Source: Phallusia mammillata
Taxonomy: Eukaryota; Chordata; Ascidiacea; Phlebobranchia; Ascidiidae
Assembly (NCBI GenBank): GCA_003260075.1
Contig: QLIY01000761.1
Location: forward strand, 5,027-69,026
Length of the DNA stretch: 64,000 bases
Reading direction: 5' to 3'
In this document: in pieces, positions 25,701 through 41,400 of the stretch
Layout of the letters: every line of letters begins with the position of its first letter
How positions within the stretch are numbered: the stretch's first letter is position 1
Notes under the pieces: generated by a model
Database searches by the model: none
What the model was told of the DNA's origin: nothing
What the model saw: the letters and a program-made list of their open reading frames with translations, nothing else
Made by a program: the position numbers and the translations under genes

Positions 25701-28386
25701 AATGAGTTTTCAACATTATGTCTGTTTTTGACCACAGCTTTTTGAGCACATATTTTTCAGTTAAGTTTCAAATACTACTGTTAAGCATGTTAATGAAAAA
25801 TCTAAATCATAGAAAAACTAGAATAGTGGTTTTCCTATATATATATTGCCAGTTTATATATACTACATCTACATCATATTTAACGATGTATCACATATAC
25901 CATTTACTATATTTATAATGGATATATATTTGGCACCTCCATTTCATTGGGTCCCTATCTTTTTCCTGGCACTTTATAACATAATTGTTTCTGCAAGCAT
26001 AATCTAATGGATCCCCACAGATATGCATATGCGATTTGGTAACAGTAAAAATAGGGCACAATCATTGTTAGATATTTACCAATTTACTATACACATCATT
26101 TGATCTACACATATGATTGTTTTTGCANNNNNNNNNNNNNNNNNNNNNNNNNNNNNNNNNNNNNNNNNNNNNNNNNNNNNNNNNNNNNNNNNNNNNNNNN
26201 NNNNNNNNNNNNNNNNNNNNNNNNNNNNNNNNNNNNNNNNNNNNNNNNNNNNNNNNNNNNNNNNNNNNNNNNNNNNNNNNNNNNNNNNNNNNNNNNNNNN
26301 NNNNNNNNNNNNNNNNNNNNNNNNNNNNNNNNNNNNNNNNNNNNNNNNNNNNNNNNNNNNNNNNNNNNNNNNNNNNNNNNNNNNNNNNNNNNNNNNNNNN
26401 NNNNNNNNNNNNNNNNNNNNNNNNNNNNNNNNNNNNNNNNNNNNNNNNNNNNNNNNNNNNNNNNNNNNNNNNNNNNNNNNNNNNNNNNNNNNNNNNNNNN
26501 NNNNNNNNNNNNNNNNNNNNNNNNNNNNNCTGTCAGTCCGGACGTCANCAAGCTGAGCACTCCCGCTGCATTCACCCGCCTTAATCGTAAACAAGTGAAT
26601 TACTACCTTGAGAGTTGAGACTTCTATCTGACTGACAGTGTACACATATTATGGGCTGTAAAAGTAACTATTTGGCCGATTAAGGCAATTTTTTTAATAC
26701 TAAACAAATAACCCACTGCAAACAATTGTTTAATATTTCAGCACATTAGGGCTTGTATTTCTGGCCTAAAACTTATTATGTTGGGGTTAAAGGGGTAAAA
26801 ATGGGTGAATCCAATAAAAAGTTAGCTTACATTGCACCAACCAACAAAGCATGAAACCCTCAGATAATGTACTTAAGTCAGAACAGCCATTTTTAATTTT
26901 TAGCGTTTTGGGGGCCTGTGGGTGAACCCCAGGGTCATTTGGGGTCAAACTTCAGGAGGATCGGATTCGGAACAATAACTAACATCTGAGCAAATTTGAA
27001 TAAATTTAAAACACTCTTTCTTGACCAAACGCATTTAACAAACCAGCGTTAGACATAAACGAATATTTTGGGGTTTAAGGGGTGAAAATGGGTAAATCTT
27101 TTTTTAAGGTACAAAATTCTTTGAAATGCCTTATATTGCACCAAACTACAAAGCATATAACTCCTTAATGAAGTACGTTAGCAAGTATAGCCGTTTTTAA
27201 AAAAATACGTTTTGGGGGGCTGTGGGTGAACCGAGGGATCAAACGGGGTCATAATTCACATGGACCATCTTTAGACCAATATCTATAATGTGTGTAAATT
27301 TGAAAAAGTTTGAACCATTCTTTCTTGACCAAAACGTGGGAACAAATCTGCGTTAGAAAGAAAAAAAGAAAAAAAATACAGACAAAAACAATATGTGTCC
27401 CCTTCAGGGAAGGGGACCCATAAATATGTTGTAAATACAAACACTTGCGTTTCTACGGATTGGTAAATAAAATATTATTTATCACAACTTGTGTAAGTGT
27501 TTATTTCTGTTTAACTTTACCATTATTCCATTCCGCAACTGTAAGTCAGCTTACATGGTGAAAGTTTAACCCATTACAGTATTCCAGTCTTGTAGCTGAG
27601 TTGGGGCATACATAAGTCATTGTCAAAACTGGATAAAGATTACCTTTACAACATATGCTTCAGTAACATATCCTGTTGGCTTCTCACAGTTTGCTTTGAG
27701 AAATAGTTTATTTCCTTGTCTAGTGAACATACTCTTCCTTCTCCTTAACAACAGACAAACACAAAAAATAGCAAATAAGCTATTATTGTACAACAACAAC
27801 TTTACACATTAAGTGTAGAACAGCCACTTTGGTAATTAACTATTGATTTGTTAAGTGCACCTCATTGAAAAGAAAGTGTGTGCTCACAAATAACATACCT
27901 GACTTTTGACATTGGAACAACTTCTTCTATGCCATCTGTTACTGTTTTAACTCTGTACTTAATGTCAGCAGCATCAAATGGTTTAGGTTTTTGGTATCTG
28001 TAAAAAAGTAACATGCTTGTAGAACAACATGTGTATTTTGTAGTGGCCTATATAAAAAGCACATTTTTACCAGTGCAAACTGCATACATACAGCAAGCCT
28101 GGTCAGCCATAGTTGTTATCCTAAGTTACTTACAAACCATTCTGATTAAAGCAACCTTTTCTTACAATTTACGAAAACATACAACAAATTATATGCTAAT
28201 ACGTCTCGGCTACAGTTGAGGATGAAAATATGCATTTAACTGAAATAGGTGATTAACAGGATTGCAATTAACTGGAATAATCTTGATATGTTTTAAGAAG
28301 TCTGTGTTATTCGAAACACTTACGATGATAGTGGCAGGTCATCTTCATCTTCATCACTGCTGTCTTTTACAACAAACACCTCTTCA

Positions 28387-28452
<66 letters not shown>

Positions 28453-29294
28453 TGTGCCCATTTTGGTTTGGTTTGGAAGATATCACTTTCGTGACATGGC
28501 AAGTGGTTCTTAAAAATGAAAAAACAAAACAGTTAAGACAAGTTATGTACAAATGTACAAAAAATTGATTATACTTTCGTGACTTTTCGCCTAAGAATGC
28601 ATCAACTTCTTCCCCAACAAAATATCTTTCCTTTACAAATCCGTAGATATCATCATTAAGTTCTTCGATTCGGCTGCGACACGATAATCCCACCAAGTAA
28701 AGAATTGGTTTCTAACACACAAAACAAAAAAATATGCATATTATTATTTAAGTGGTGGGAAGAGGAATGCTGGTTGAGTTCAGTAAAGTTAACAAAAGCA
28801 GTCTTTTTACCTGTAAGCTAATGGGGAAATTCAACAACCTTTTACGAGCTGCCTTTTCACAATCTAAAGCTTCTTGGAAAGTTAGATTTGGTCGGTCAGT
28901 GATTGAACAACTCCAAACCAGACTGTTGCATAAGATTGTTCGCTCATAAAATTCCCTGTAAAAAAGTAACTTACTTCAAACAATATGCACAAAACTGGTC
29001 AACAAACAAAAACAGTATGCAAATAAATACACAAATGCATAAGTTAATTGTGTAAGTACAAAAACTGGTAGGCATGGACCGAAAAGATGTTTGGTAGTTT
29101 GCAAGACAAAAATGTTGGTGTCTTCTTTAGCAATATACATTTTTTCTACAATAAGCTGCCTGATAATAAAAATATACATACTCATAGTCACGAAAAATTT
29201 CATTGGTTAATGTGCAATGAAAAACTTCTTCATCTGGATTAAGATCGCCTGGGACTTTATTGGGCACAAACAGCTTCTTATGCAACAGCGGCAT
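7064..29294 (-). CDS. baz1a: BAZ1A/ACF1-like chromatin remodelling subunit
   Basis: Thirty-three minus-strand exons join with matching phase: 29294-29182, 28955-28811, 28711-28575, 28508-28324, 27997-27899, 27743-27644, 25606-25499, 17899-17869, 17492-17453, 17262-17124, 16733-16638, 16576-16438, 16042-15899, 15524-15388, 14919-14742, 13793-13628, 13160-13068, 13004-12911, 12359-12229, 11672-11249, 11165-11006, 10929-10792, 10249-10159, 10094-9981, 9529-9449, 9377-9241, 8621-8457, 8396-8301, 8147-8062, 7895-7759, 7679-7540, 7442-7355, 7245-7064. About 1,440 residues; human BAZ1A has 1,556. In order: the N-terminus MPLLHKK and WAC domain (ERTILCNSLVWSC), a basic coiled region, WHIM/DDT (EYLKEWSRPRDDLECDDL, then EVQDEFPKG), a WAKZ-like region, a C4-H-C3 PHD finger (CRICRRKG...CDSCDRGHH...CPDC, about 1150-1205) and a C-terminal bromodomain with WPF shelf, PDYYDIIKKPMDLGTV and the acetyl-lysine Asn in HEYN. 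By family it partners the ISWI ATPase in ACF/CHRAC to space nucleosomes in the nucleus. Two exons are broken by homopolymer placeholders (11478-11551, 28388-28450). Confidence 0.93.
9580..9837. repeat. Imperfect 124-bp tandem copy joined by C10
   Basis: Positions 9580-9703 and 9714-9837 are the same intronic sequence with about four differences, separated by exactly ten C residues (9704-9713). It is most simply two overlapping contig ends or alleles joined by a filler. Confidence 0.85.
11478..11551. other. 74-base poly-C placeholder inside a baz1a exon
   Basis: A pure C run interrupts the exon 11672-11249. On the minus strand the frame before it encodes QKQSPF and the frame after it needs DLNGVPSSAK. 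A run of 74 puts these out of frame by one base, so the length is arbitrary. Real coding sequence is probably missing here. Confidence 0.85.
11607..12119. repeat. Imperfect tandem copy of a baz1a exon start and intron, joined by C10
   Basis: Positions 11607-11862 (end of exon 11672-11249 plus intron) reappear at 11873-12119 with small differences, separated by ten C (11863-11872). The second copy repeats only the exon part encoding FFRRYWVVSTAPGIFVEE. A true gene would not use both; it reads as a contig-overlap scar. Confidence 0.85.
12347..12632. repeat. Imperfect tandem copy at a baz1a exon boundary, joined by C10
   Basis: Positions 12347-12480 and 12492-12632 match closely, apart from a 10-base insertion in the second copy and a few substitutions, and are separated by ten C (12482-12491). 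The duplicated part begins in exon 12359-12229 and runs into the intron. Confidence 0.85.
17556..17621. other. 66-base poly-C placeholder in an intron
   Basis: A pure C run lies between baz1a exons 17492-17453 and 17899-17869. Its length and purity match the other long C/G runs, so it probably marks unresolved sequence. Confidence 0.8.
17900..19746. other. baz1a intron upstream of the nested LRR gene, no other gene
   Basis: AT-rich intronic DNA. It presumably includes the promoter of the plus-strand LRR gene that starts at 19747. Minus-strand frames at 18974-19312 and 19309-19659 are open by chance in my judgement: no domain, signal peptide or splice support. Confidence 0.5.
19747..24754 (+). 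CDS. Secreted leucine-rich-repeat protein nested in a baz1a intron
   Basis: Thirteen exons in matching phase: 19747-19850, 20092-20236, 20396-20554, 20625-20767, 21177-21342, 21397-21536, 21600-21785, 22118-22243, 22318-22465, 22527-22685 (then a poly-C placeholder), 23044-23173, 23237-23949, 24560-24754; at least 837 residues. The start codon leads a signal peptide (ILLVVATLLTSGKAQ). Exon 2 has a cysteine-flanked cap (CEWLEGKRSVMC), and exon 7 carries a second similar one (CDWDAQSQTMDC). Around these are some 20 repeats of 24 residues, such as LEVLDLSYNDIQELPPDLL. The C-terminus has no membrane helix. Family knowledge suggests extracellular binding; the ligand is unknown. The introns after exons 6 and 9 appear to start with GC (AAG/GCAAGT, CAG/GCAAGC). 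It could instead be two adjacent genes, split at the exon 7 cap. Confidence 0.78.
22686..22756. other. 71-base poly-C placeholder inside an LRR exon
   Basis: The run follows LEVVQLS in mid-repeat, and the next exon resumes at TFANNQKL of a later repeat. The remainder of one repeat and the exon's donor site are missing, so the run replaces real sequence. Confidence 0.8.
24125..24509. mobile_element. Older hAT-type element hosting a younger one
   Basis: The left end CAGTGATTCTTAACTTTTT (24125) and right end AAGAACCACTG (ending near 24509) form imperfect inverted termini of hAT type. The interior is interrupted by the element at 24276-24490. Flanking target duplication is unclear (TGCTAAGG against CCTTAAGG at best). 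It lies in the last intron of the LRR gene and is non-coding. Confidence 0.5.
24276..24490. mobile_element. Young non-autonomous hAT element with perfect 8-bp target duplication
   Basis: Starts CAGTAGTTCTCAAACTGTGTG and ends TTGAGAATCACAG, imperfect inverted repeats of hAT type. It is flanked by identical CACTAGGT copies at 24268-24275 and 24491-24498. The left end matches the element at 61107-61374, so at least two copies of this family are in the window. Confidence 0.9.
24786..24791 (+). promoter_or_regulatory. Likely polyadenylation signal of the LRR gene
   Basis: ATTAAA, the commonest variant hexamer, 32 bases after the stop codon at 24754. It is a short motif and common by chance in AT-rich DNA. 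Confidence 0.35.
26128..26529. other. Assembly gap (run of N)
   Basis: 402 unresolved bases between baz1a exons 25606-25499 and 27743-27644. A further N at 26548 lies just beyond it. The gap is also the point where homopolymer placeholders switch from C to G. Confidence 0.97.
26780..27355. repeat. Two-unit intronic tandem repeat, period about 288 bp
   Basis: A block starting TTGGGGTTAAAGGGGT at 26780 recurs as TTGGGGTTTAAGGGGT at 27068 and runs in parallel to about 27355. Shared words include GCACCAA, CTGTGGGTGAACC and CTTTCTTGACCAAA. The units are clearly diverged (roughly a quarter of positions by eye), so the duplication is older than the linker-joined copies elsewhere. It could be part of a larger array or of a longer transposon reaching into the N gap. 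Confidence 0.75.
28388..28450. other. 63-base poly-G placeholder inside a baz1a exon
   Basis: The run interrupts exon 28508-28324. The frame before it ends NQNGHM. The required frame after it is REEVFVVKDSSDED, which corresponds to the acidic segment following the WAC domain in BAZ1A. A 63-base run leaves the two out of frame, so it stands for missing sequence of other length. Confidence 0.85.
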
Positions 29295-31151
29295 TTTACA
29301 AACAACCTTGAAAGTTGAAACATAAAAATCTGGTTAATGAAAAATGAAATTATTTCTTTATGTAAACCAATACAAATGATTCTTATTAATTGCTTATCAT
29401 ATTTGCCATGTGATTTCATACCAATAAACTAATATGTAATTAACCAGGATACTTTCCAACTTATGATCAGCTACAACTACGTGAAACTGAAACACAATAT
29501 TACCCGGTATATGGGCATGCAATTAACCGGAATTGCCTGCAAAACCGTTGCTATTTAAACTTGCTAGCTGAACTTTAAAGGAAACTTTGAAGACAAGATA
29601 ATAATCATCATCAAACAATGTCAATCATTTAAGTCTTTATAGTTGCCATTGGCCTTACTTGATCAATAAGTCCTCTTTGAATATGTTTTAAACAATTAGG
29701 ACGGGAGTACAGACTACGGAGTCAGTGACTATATGAAGTTTTTCATTTAAATGCAATGCAGTTAAAAAAAACGTTTATGTTTTCATTCAGTCCACCAATA
29801 CAAAGTTAATCTTTTAATTATAAGAAAAACAAACAAACTCAAAATCCCCTTTCTATAACAAAGGCATAAAGCACAAAATACAGGATCATTGTTGATCCAC
29901 CGACTGAAGAACAATTTTCACCATCGACCTTATAATATATACTGTTAGGAAATTGGACAAATCTCATTTTATTCACAACGAAAAGTAATACAGTCCATAC
30001 TTGACTTTCGTTTAATTTCCCATTCATTCCTGTTCCCGCTGACCACAGGAATCAGTGTTTCAAAAAATGTTTGTAATACTTTTTTATTTGGTAAAACAAC
30101 CAAGATCGGTGTAGGAAATAATTTGTCATCATTTTTTTAGGATGTACACAGGCATATTCTTGTAAACAGGTTTAGTTGATTACCTGCAATCAGAATTTGT
30201 CATTTTCTAGTAGGTAAGAAAGGAAGTACTGCTTTGCCACAGATATTTTGTTGTCCTTCGCCATAATCAGGTGTTCACTCAACCGTGACTGCCGATAAGA
30301 AAGTCAAGGGGGGTAAAAAGGCGCCAAACTAGTTGCCACGATATTTTGTCTGAGAGAAAGACTTTAGTAAACTTTACAGATCTCCAAATTTTTGAATGTT
30401 GACTTGTTCTTCCCTGTACTTGCGACATGGCGATTAGGCCCATAACATGCTAAAAAAAACTAGTTGGTTGAGTTGAGTTTATTTCGCTTGGTGAAAAAAA
30501 AAAACATAGCGACACAATTGCACTAAAGACAATCACCAAGCCGGAAATAGCTGCGCAACGTTAAGACGTTATGGGGCGCAAAAAAGTGGAGGGCACAATT
30601 GGTGGATCATGATTAAACGCGCTGCAGCTACACCGTATTATAAAGCGTTATGTGGCAGGAGCTCACCAGAAAGTGAGTTAGGCGCACTGTGAGTATAACA
30701 CGACTGGGGGTGGCANGGCAGCAATTTACCAGTTCCAGGTTGTAGCCTATGCAATATAAATCAGCACATATACAAGACTAACTTATTACTTTACGGTTTG
30801 CTGTGTTTGTCTAAAACTAATGTGATAAAAGCTTGTGAAATCTTAATGAAAACAAAAACACTGCAAACTTGTGAGTGTGAGTGGTTAATATTGGCATGCA
30901 ATCCATTTTAGTGCACATACAAGCATGCATGAAGACAGCGCTACCAGAACCGGTGCTAGTGGATTTGTAAACAAACAAAGAAAGAAAAAAAACGTGCACC
31001 AAGCAAGGCATCGGCGTTGGCAAAATCATGACGCTGTATTTTTATGAATAAACAGTTAAGTTACTGTGATGTGAAAACAGGCTAAAAATACTCTCTAGAT
31101 TTAGTCGCCTGAAATTGTTAAGATGCGCGAGAGTCTAGGGTAGTGTGATAT
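29295..31151. other. Upstream region of baz1a, possible retroelement 3' remains
   Basis: This holds the presumed 5' leader and promoter of the minus-strand baz1a gene (start at 29294). No TATA box can be assigned. Around 30470-30720 is a less AT-rich block ending on the minus strand in a poly-T/A tract and repeated AACTC, which may be the 3' end of a LINE. One N lies at 30716. No protein-coding gene was recognised. Confidence 0.45.
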
Positions 31152-31877
31152 TTAAAACTCGTGTGAACAAAACGAAGTGACGTTTGCAATAAATTGTCTT
31201 GTTGAACTGGCATTTCGAAGATCTGACGGAATGTCATTCCAGGCTTTTGGGCCAATATATCGCATAGATTGCTGATGGACACTACCACTAACAAAAGGTT
31301 TCAAATAGTTAGAATTGGAACGTGTCGAAATAGTTGTAACGTTGATCTTAAAGAAATCAGCAAAAATAGCTGGAAGTATGTTATTGTTGTGCTTGTGCAT
31401 AAAAGTTAATATTTCAAGCATATAAAGCTGGTTAATTGTGAGCAAGCCATTATTTCTCATCACATTTTCGACATTGTGAGAGCCCCTAACACCAAAAATG
31501 ATTTTAATGAATTTACTGCAGATACCCTGTAATTTGGAAATTAGTACAGATTGACCATGATGCCAGTTTGTTATGCAATAACGAATGTGAGGCATAATCA
31601 GTGAATGGTACAAACTTAACAAGGTGTCTCTATTCAAATAGTTTTTGATTTTTATCACAATTGCAAGGTTACGCTTGCATGTTTGATAAAGTTTATTAAT
31701 ATGCTCCTTCCAAGACAGCCTTTCATTGAGGATTACACCTAAAAATGACAGAGATTGTACTTGTTGAAGATTTTTACCTTTGATGGCCACATTTACAGTA
31801 TGATGTCCACTTGTGAAACCATTTTGTTGCTGGAAAGCAATTTTCTTTCGACATAACAAATAACAACTCGACTGCAA
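31152..31877 (-). mobile_element. 5'-truncated non-LTR retrotransposon (reverse transcriptase C-terminus)
   Basis: An open minus-strand frame of 241 codons carries the end of a LINE reverse transcriptase: SFLGVILNERLSWKEHI, then SLYHSLIMPHIRYCITNW, as found after the catalytic domain in CR1/L2/Jockey-type elements. The catalytic YXDD part and the endonuclease are missing, as usual for 5'-truncated copies. The frame is undamaged, pointing to a fairly recent insertion. It lies between baz1a and the carboxylesterase gene. Confidence 0.85.
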
Positions 31878-32309
31878 TCCTCACTATTTGATGCTTTAGC
31901 TATACCTGATTATTACGGGAATGTATATATGTGGTCGCGGGTTGACAAAGCCTGAGCTGACCGTGTAGAGTAGACCAAAGGCTATTGTTCAAAACCTACA
32001 CTTGGTCGCCATCAGCACAAAATTCCAATTGTACTTTAATTGTACGTATACTTGATTCACTGAACAACAATTAGGCTAAGTCAAGCGTTCAATAAAAATA
32101 TGACTCAAAATGATTGAGCGTTTGCATAGATAACAATACATCAACGGAAAACATGGGCAAAATGTGCAAACAACCATAAAGATTCAAACACATACAAGCA
32201 TATATGCTTGGACAATATATTGTCCTAAAAATATGGTGGAAATACAAAAAGCCCATCCTTCAACATAAATTATGGTAAAGCAGGAGAACTGGACCTAAAT
32301 GAAAATGGT
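31878..32309. other. Intergenic stretch, no gene seen
   Basis: AT-rich DNA between the LINE fragment and the end of the carboxylesterase gene. Nothing else was recognised. Confidence 0.5.
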
Positions 32310-36610
<4,301 letters not shown>

Positions 36611-38419
36611 AATAGTTCGCTAAAACTCCCCTACACAAGTTGCAAAAGCACAATCTTACTTGCGAGTCCTCTTTGCGGCGACCGTTACATTGTATAATTT
36701 TTCTAACAAGACTAATTCCTCAATTCTGCCACCTGCTAAACTGAACTATATTCTGTGCTTCAAACCGGTGTCGCGTGTTTCTCGTTCAGTGCGTTTCTCG
36801 TTTTGCTTGCTTTTGGTTGACGGGTCGTCACGCATTACCGAACCGCACAAGACATGGTGCGTATGGCGTGGGTGGAATACAGCTTGCTTCTGGTATTTAC
36901 AACGAGCGCATGTGTCGCCATACGCGTCATGCCTTCCGTCAGCCCCTGCCCTTTGTATTCTTGGGATGCATGCGACAGCTCCAACGTTTGCAGGTAAAAA
37001 TGCAAACCCTGTACCTCAAAGGCTAAAAATCAGCAATTCAGCAGTACCCAAACTTTACCACTATTGCGCTGTAAGTTTGCTACCGGCAAATGTTAGCGAA
37101 TGTACTGAACTTTGCCCCCGACCAAACAACGTCAGGCGATGAAATCTCTTCACTATTACTCATGGCAGTTTTACATGTCACCAACGGGTTGAACATTAAC
37201 AGTCGCCGACACTACATTCAGCTCTATAGGTAACATTGAAACACTTGGCAACCGGTCACGTACTGTATAGTGTACACAATCAGCGAAATTACTGAAAGTA
37301 AGAAGGATGCTCCCGCAAGTCTTTTTAAAAGCTTGTACCAAATACTATGATAGAGTGTACGTCTGTTTCACTTCCCCCTACTAAAGCATCCGCATTAAAC
37401 TGCTGCAAGCCTTCAGTAATACGAGCAGCATACAACATGATACTTAATGTAAATAAGCAATTGAAGTTACAAGAGACACATACCCCGGAAACAGCTGTTT
37501 TAATGTTTAAAATTTATTTAAACGACTGCTTATAGGATATTCTGAAACTAAAAACGATTTCCGTATCATGTTGCATGTCTACATACAGCAAATTGTTATC
37601 AGTTATTGCTTCCAATGACTATTCTCTAGCATGGTACACAAAAATGGTTTGGTTTGGCCCACAGTGCTTGAAATATTGCCTGACTGACAGAACAAACAGT
37701 TGTGTTCTATTTCTCCGGCGCCGACTGTTGACGAACAAACTTTTGCCTGGTCCGTGTAAGGGCGATCATAAGGTCGAAAAAGTGTTACGTGACGACGAAA
37801 GCACGATGCAAACCGATTATTTAGTACGCTACAGTACGCAACTGACACACCCAATGAATTGGGGCTATGGCCAACTTCGTATGAATAAAATGTGCTGACA
37901 CAAAAGATGGTTCTCAACACTTATGGTCGTGTTTGGCCATGTGCCTAGCGATGGACAATAAAGATGTTCTTTGTCTTTTTTCTTGAGCATATTGGGCCGC
38001 ATTTGTAACTTTAAAAATGTCTTATTCCACAGTGCTTATATATACGCGGTTCGATTTCGCGTGAAAACGAATTGATGTTAAACCTTACTGACTGATGTAT
38101 TTATTGCTAACTTATAAGTATCACTGGTACGTTTCTTGCATTATCAAGCGGCGTTATTAAACGAATAAACTGATAATTGCATGTACATCTTTTTAATTTA
38201 ATAAGACGTGACGAATAGCTGCAGTTCTGGCAAAATATAACAGGACTTTGTTGGCTCATTGTATTATTGGTGCTTTTTTCAAAAATTATATAATGCCACC
38301 GGATGGCGGTGTCGAGTTGCTGAGCGACTGATTTAAAGCATTTAAAAAAAAACTTTAGAAATAATAAAAATTACAACCAGTACAGTATATGCAACGGCGA
38401 TTGGGCTCCAAGTGCAGAG
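36611..38419. other. Intergenic region between two minus-strand genes
   Basis: Contains the presumed promoter of the carboxylesterase gene. A plus-strand open frame of 160 codons at 36660-37142 shows no domain, no signal peptide and no splice pattern, and I do not call it. Nothing else was recognised. Confidence 0.5.
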
Positions 38420-41400
38420 TTAATCATCAGAAGCAGATATTGCTTTTATCAGCATCAAAGAGGCTTGCAATGAGTAATTGTCCTCGTCATGCCAAGTGCG
38501 CCACTGGATTCCCTGACACACGTCGTGTTCACAATCCTCCATCTCTTCTCGCGTGTAATATCGACCGTTGAGATTGGCATCTGCGCATGCGCGAAACCAC
38601 CAACCGCCGTTTTGAATCTCGGCACAGTTGTTGAAAGCTGTTGAAACAACAAAAATACACATTTGACAGAAAAAGTGCAGAACTAAGAAAGCGATGTTCG
38701 ATATAACATGGTTTTTCTTGCGACTGCTTTTCTTGCTGTGATGACCACAATAAAGCATGCATGTGGTTATTTATGTTTAAAACAGTGGTTCCCAAAGTTT
38801 TTTGGCAAAACCTATAACCTATTTTTGAAAATCAATTTTGTGGTTTCCCGCAAACCCATGGATAAGCACAGTATGGTTATTATTTTAGATACAGATTTTC
38901 GAAAAATTTTGGAAATGTTTGGTGAAAAAACGCACATACTTGATTCGTTTTTTACCAAACATTACCATTTAGTCCCAACTTTAAAGCAATGTCTTATGAG
39001 CCAGATAACACTTGACAGTGGGCAGACAAATAACGTATGATGCCACGTTACACAGGTTACCATGAAATTACTGTCATACGGAACAGTTTAAGCCGTGGGA
39101 AATATAAAACGCCAAAAAACAAAGTGAAAAACTTTACGCTCGTGTTACCAAAAAGGCGACCTAAAATAATTCTCGGGCGACCCAACTTTGGACCATGACC
39201 CATAGTTTGGGATACACTTGTCTATAACTCAGAAAACAATACATATTGTTTCTGTGCGATTCGATATAACAAAAGCTTCACACACTCCAACCGGGTAATG
39301 GTCGGAAATTCGCTGATGTTCTAATAGCTACATAGGTACACACAAAAATATTAAGATAAATCTATGATGAAAAATTCTTTCAGCTTAACATGTCAAATTG
39401 ATTGAAAGGGTAATGTCCTTTGGTGTCAGTGGACTGCCCATTAAGTTCCCCGAAATAAAACGACGCCAACCTTGTCCTTGGTAAAGACATGGGCTGCACT
39501 GGTCATTATCGAAATCGCGGGTTGTGAAACGGGCTAAATAAAGATTTCTTGATCCGTTATCGTCCGTTCCTCTCAGACCGTCACCAGCCGTGCCCGCGTA
39601 TGCTCCAATCCTATAGAACAAAAGACAAATATTGGTTCAATGGACCAATACTTGAGAATATGCGGACTGAAACTAATATAAAAGCTTGAATTTGTTTAAA
39701 GTTATTTGCTTTGTACTTGGCTTTATATTGATGTTTGAAGTTTTTTGTTTTGTTCAAGAGTGGCAAATTTTTCAACAATCCAAAGAAGTTGACTGCATTG
39801 CAATGTATTACACTTTACTGAGTTTTTTAATTAACTACTTTCCGATCGTATCTAATGTTCGAAAGTTCGGTTTTGGTTAAGTTTTGCAACTATACCCTGA
39901 TTTAGTACTGGTCATAAAAAATGTTGAAAACGTAAACAAAACGCCAACTAGGATTATTTTACACAAAACTTAATATGTAACTTACAACAAATTAAAAACA
40001 AGCCAACCTTAAACTGTAGTAATCCCGCGAGCTGCTAAGCTTAAACCCGGAATATTCGGCATAGGCCCGTTGGTCCTCCCAATCCAACATGGCGATGTGA
40101 AGACGGTAAGTGTTCTGAGCTGTAAGCTGGTGAATTTTCTCGTTGCCAAGCCAGAATTCAGACTCTAAGTCTCCAAATCCTTAATTAAAATCACTGGTTA
40201 GGTGGTTAGGTGTATAACCGTGGACCTAATAACTTTTCGGTCGGTGGTTGTTTTTGTTAGTTTTCAGAGTAGTTAAATATATTTTAAACGAACAAAAACT
40301 AAAAATATAATTCACTATGATGAAAACTTTAAATATTGCAAAATATGTTCCAGCGAATAAAATAACTGTAAAAATACGTTTTTGATTGTGCCAAATTATT
40401 ATTTTTTTGATGAAACAAAAATGTAATTAATTGCGCACGTCGTCCGGCATTTTGAGAAAACTCTCTCCAATTTAACAAAGTACGAGGAAATGTGCTCTGA
40501 CCTGATACGTAATCATCCCAATCTCGGTCAAAGTTCTCGCTTCCGTCGCGTCGACGTTGAATCATCGCCCAACCACCTCCGTAGTACTCCTGCTCGCAAT
40601 AAACGTCAAACGACTCTCGCGAGTGGAAAGGACGGACTGTGTAAATCCCCGACACGCGAAATCCCATCTGGTAAAGTTCCTGACAATCTGCACAAATGTT
40701 TGGGATTTTAGGCACCTAAACTGACCAGACCGTATTTAATGATAAATAAATACAAAACGGTCTAAGCAAGCAATTTCCCCGGTAATTTTCTGCAGTTTAA
40801 CGGTTTTATGTTTCATTTGTTGTGTTATAATTACTTTTATACAGCTTTGTTTTATCCTGTGTTTTTTAGGAACTAACGATGTCACTTAGACGAAGTACAG
40901 GCTATATATATATATAGGCTATATATATATATATACCACGTCAATTTATTGACTGATTTTGTTAGTTTACGTTAGCCGCTTTGATATCGATTTGTAACAA
41001 TTGATGTCGAAGAATATTTTTGTATCTAAAACCTCCTTAGAAGTAAATGATTCGAACCCTGCACCAAATTAGTGATCTGAGCTAATGTGTAACTATATAT
41101 TAACGCTACAAACATATGAATAGTAGGGTGTTTTAAATAGGTTTTCTGAAAATCTTTTTCGTTTATACTTTGCGACTTGTGTAAGTAGCTGGAAACTTTT
41201 CCTAATCCCAACACGGCTACCAGCTCATGCTGATTTAACGCCCGAAATCGCGTTATTTTTCTAACGAGGTTTAATTTTCGATTTATCGAGCAGGATGCAG
41301 GCGTTGCTTACGTGTGTCGGTTCACAAACTACGTCAGAGCAGCATGTATTGAAACATCATCTTACATTTAAAACAGGTGAAATGATCAGAACCTGAAGGT

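Noticed and set aside
26100..26645. Open frames across the N gap
   Set aside because: Translated from unresolved bases only.
36660..37142. 160-codon plus-strand open frame
   Set aside because: No recognisable domain, membrane segment or splice context; it overlaps the likely carboxylesterase promoter.
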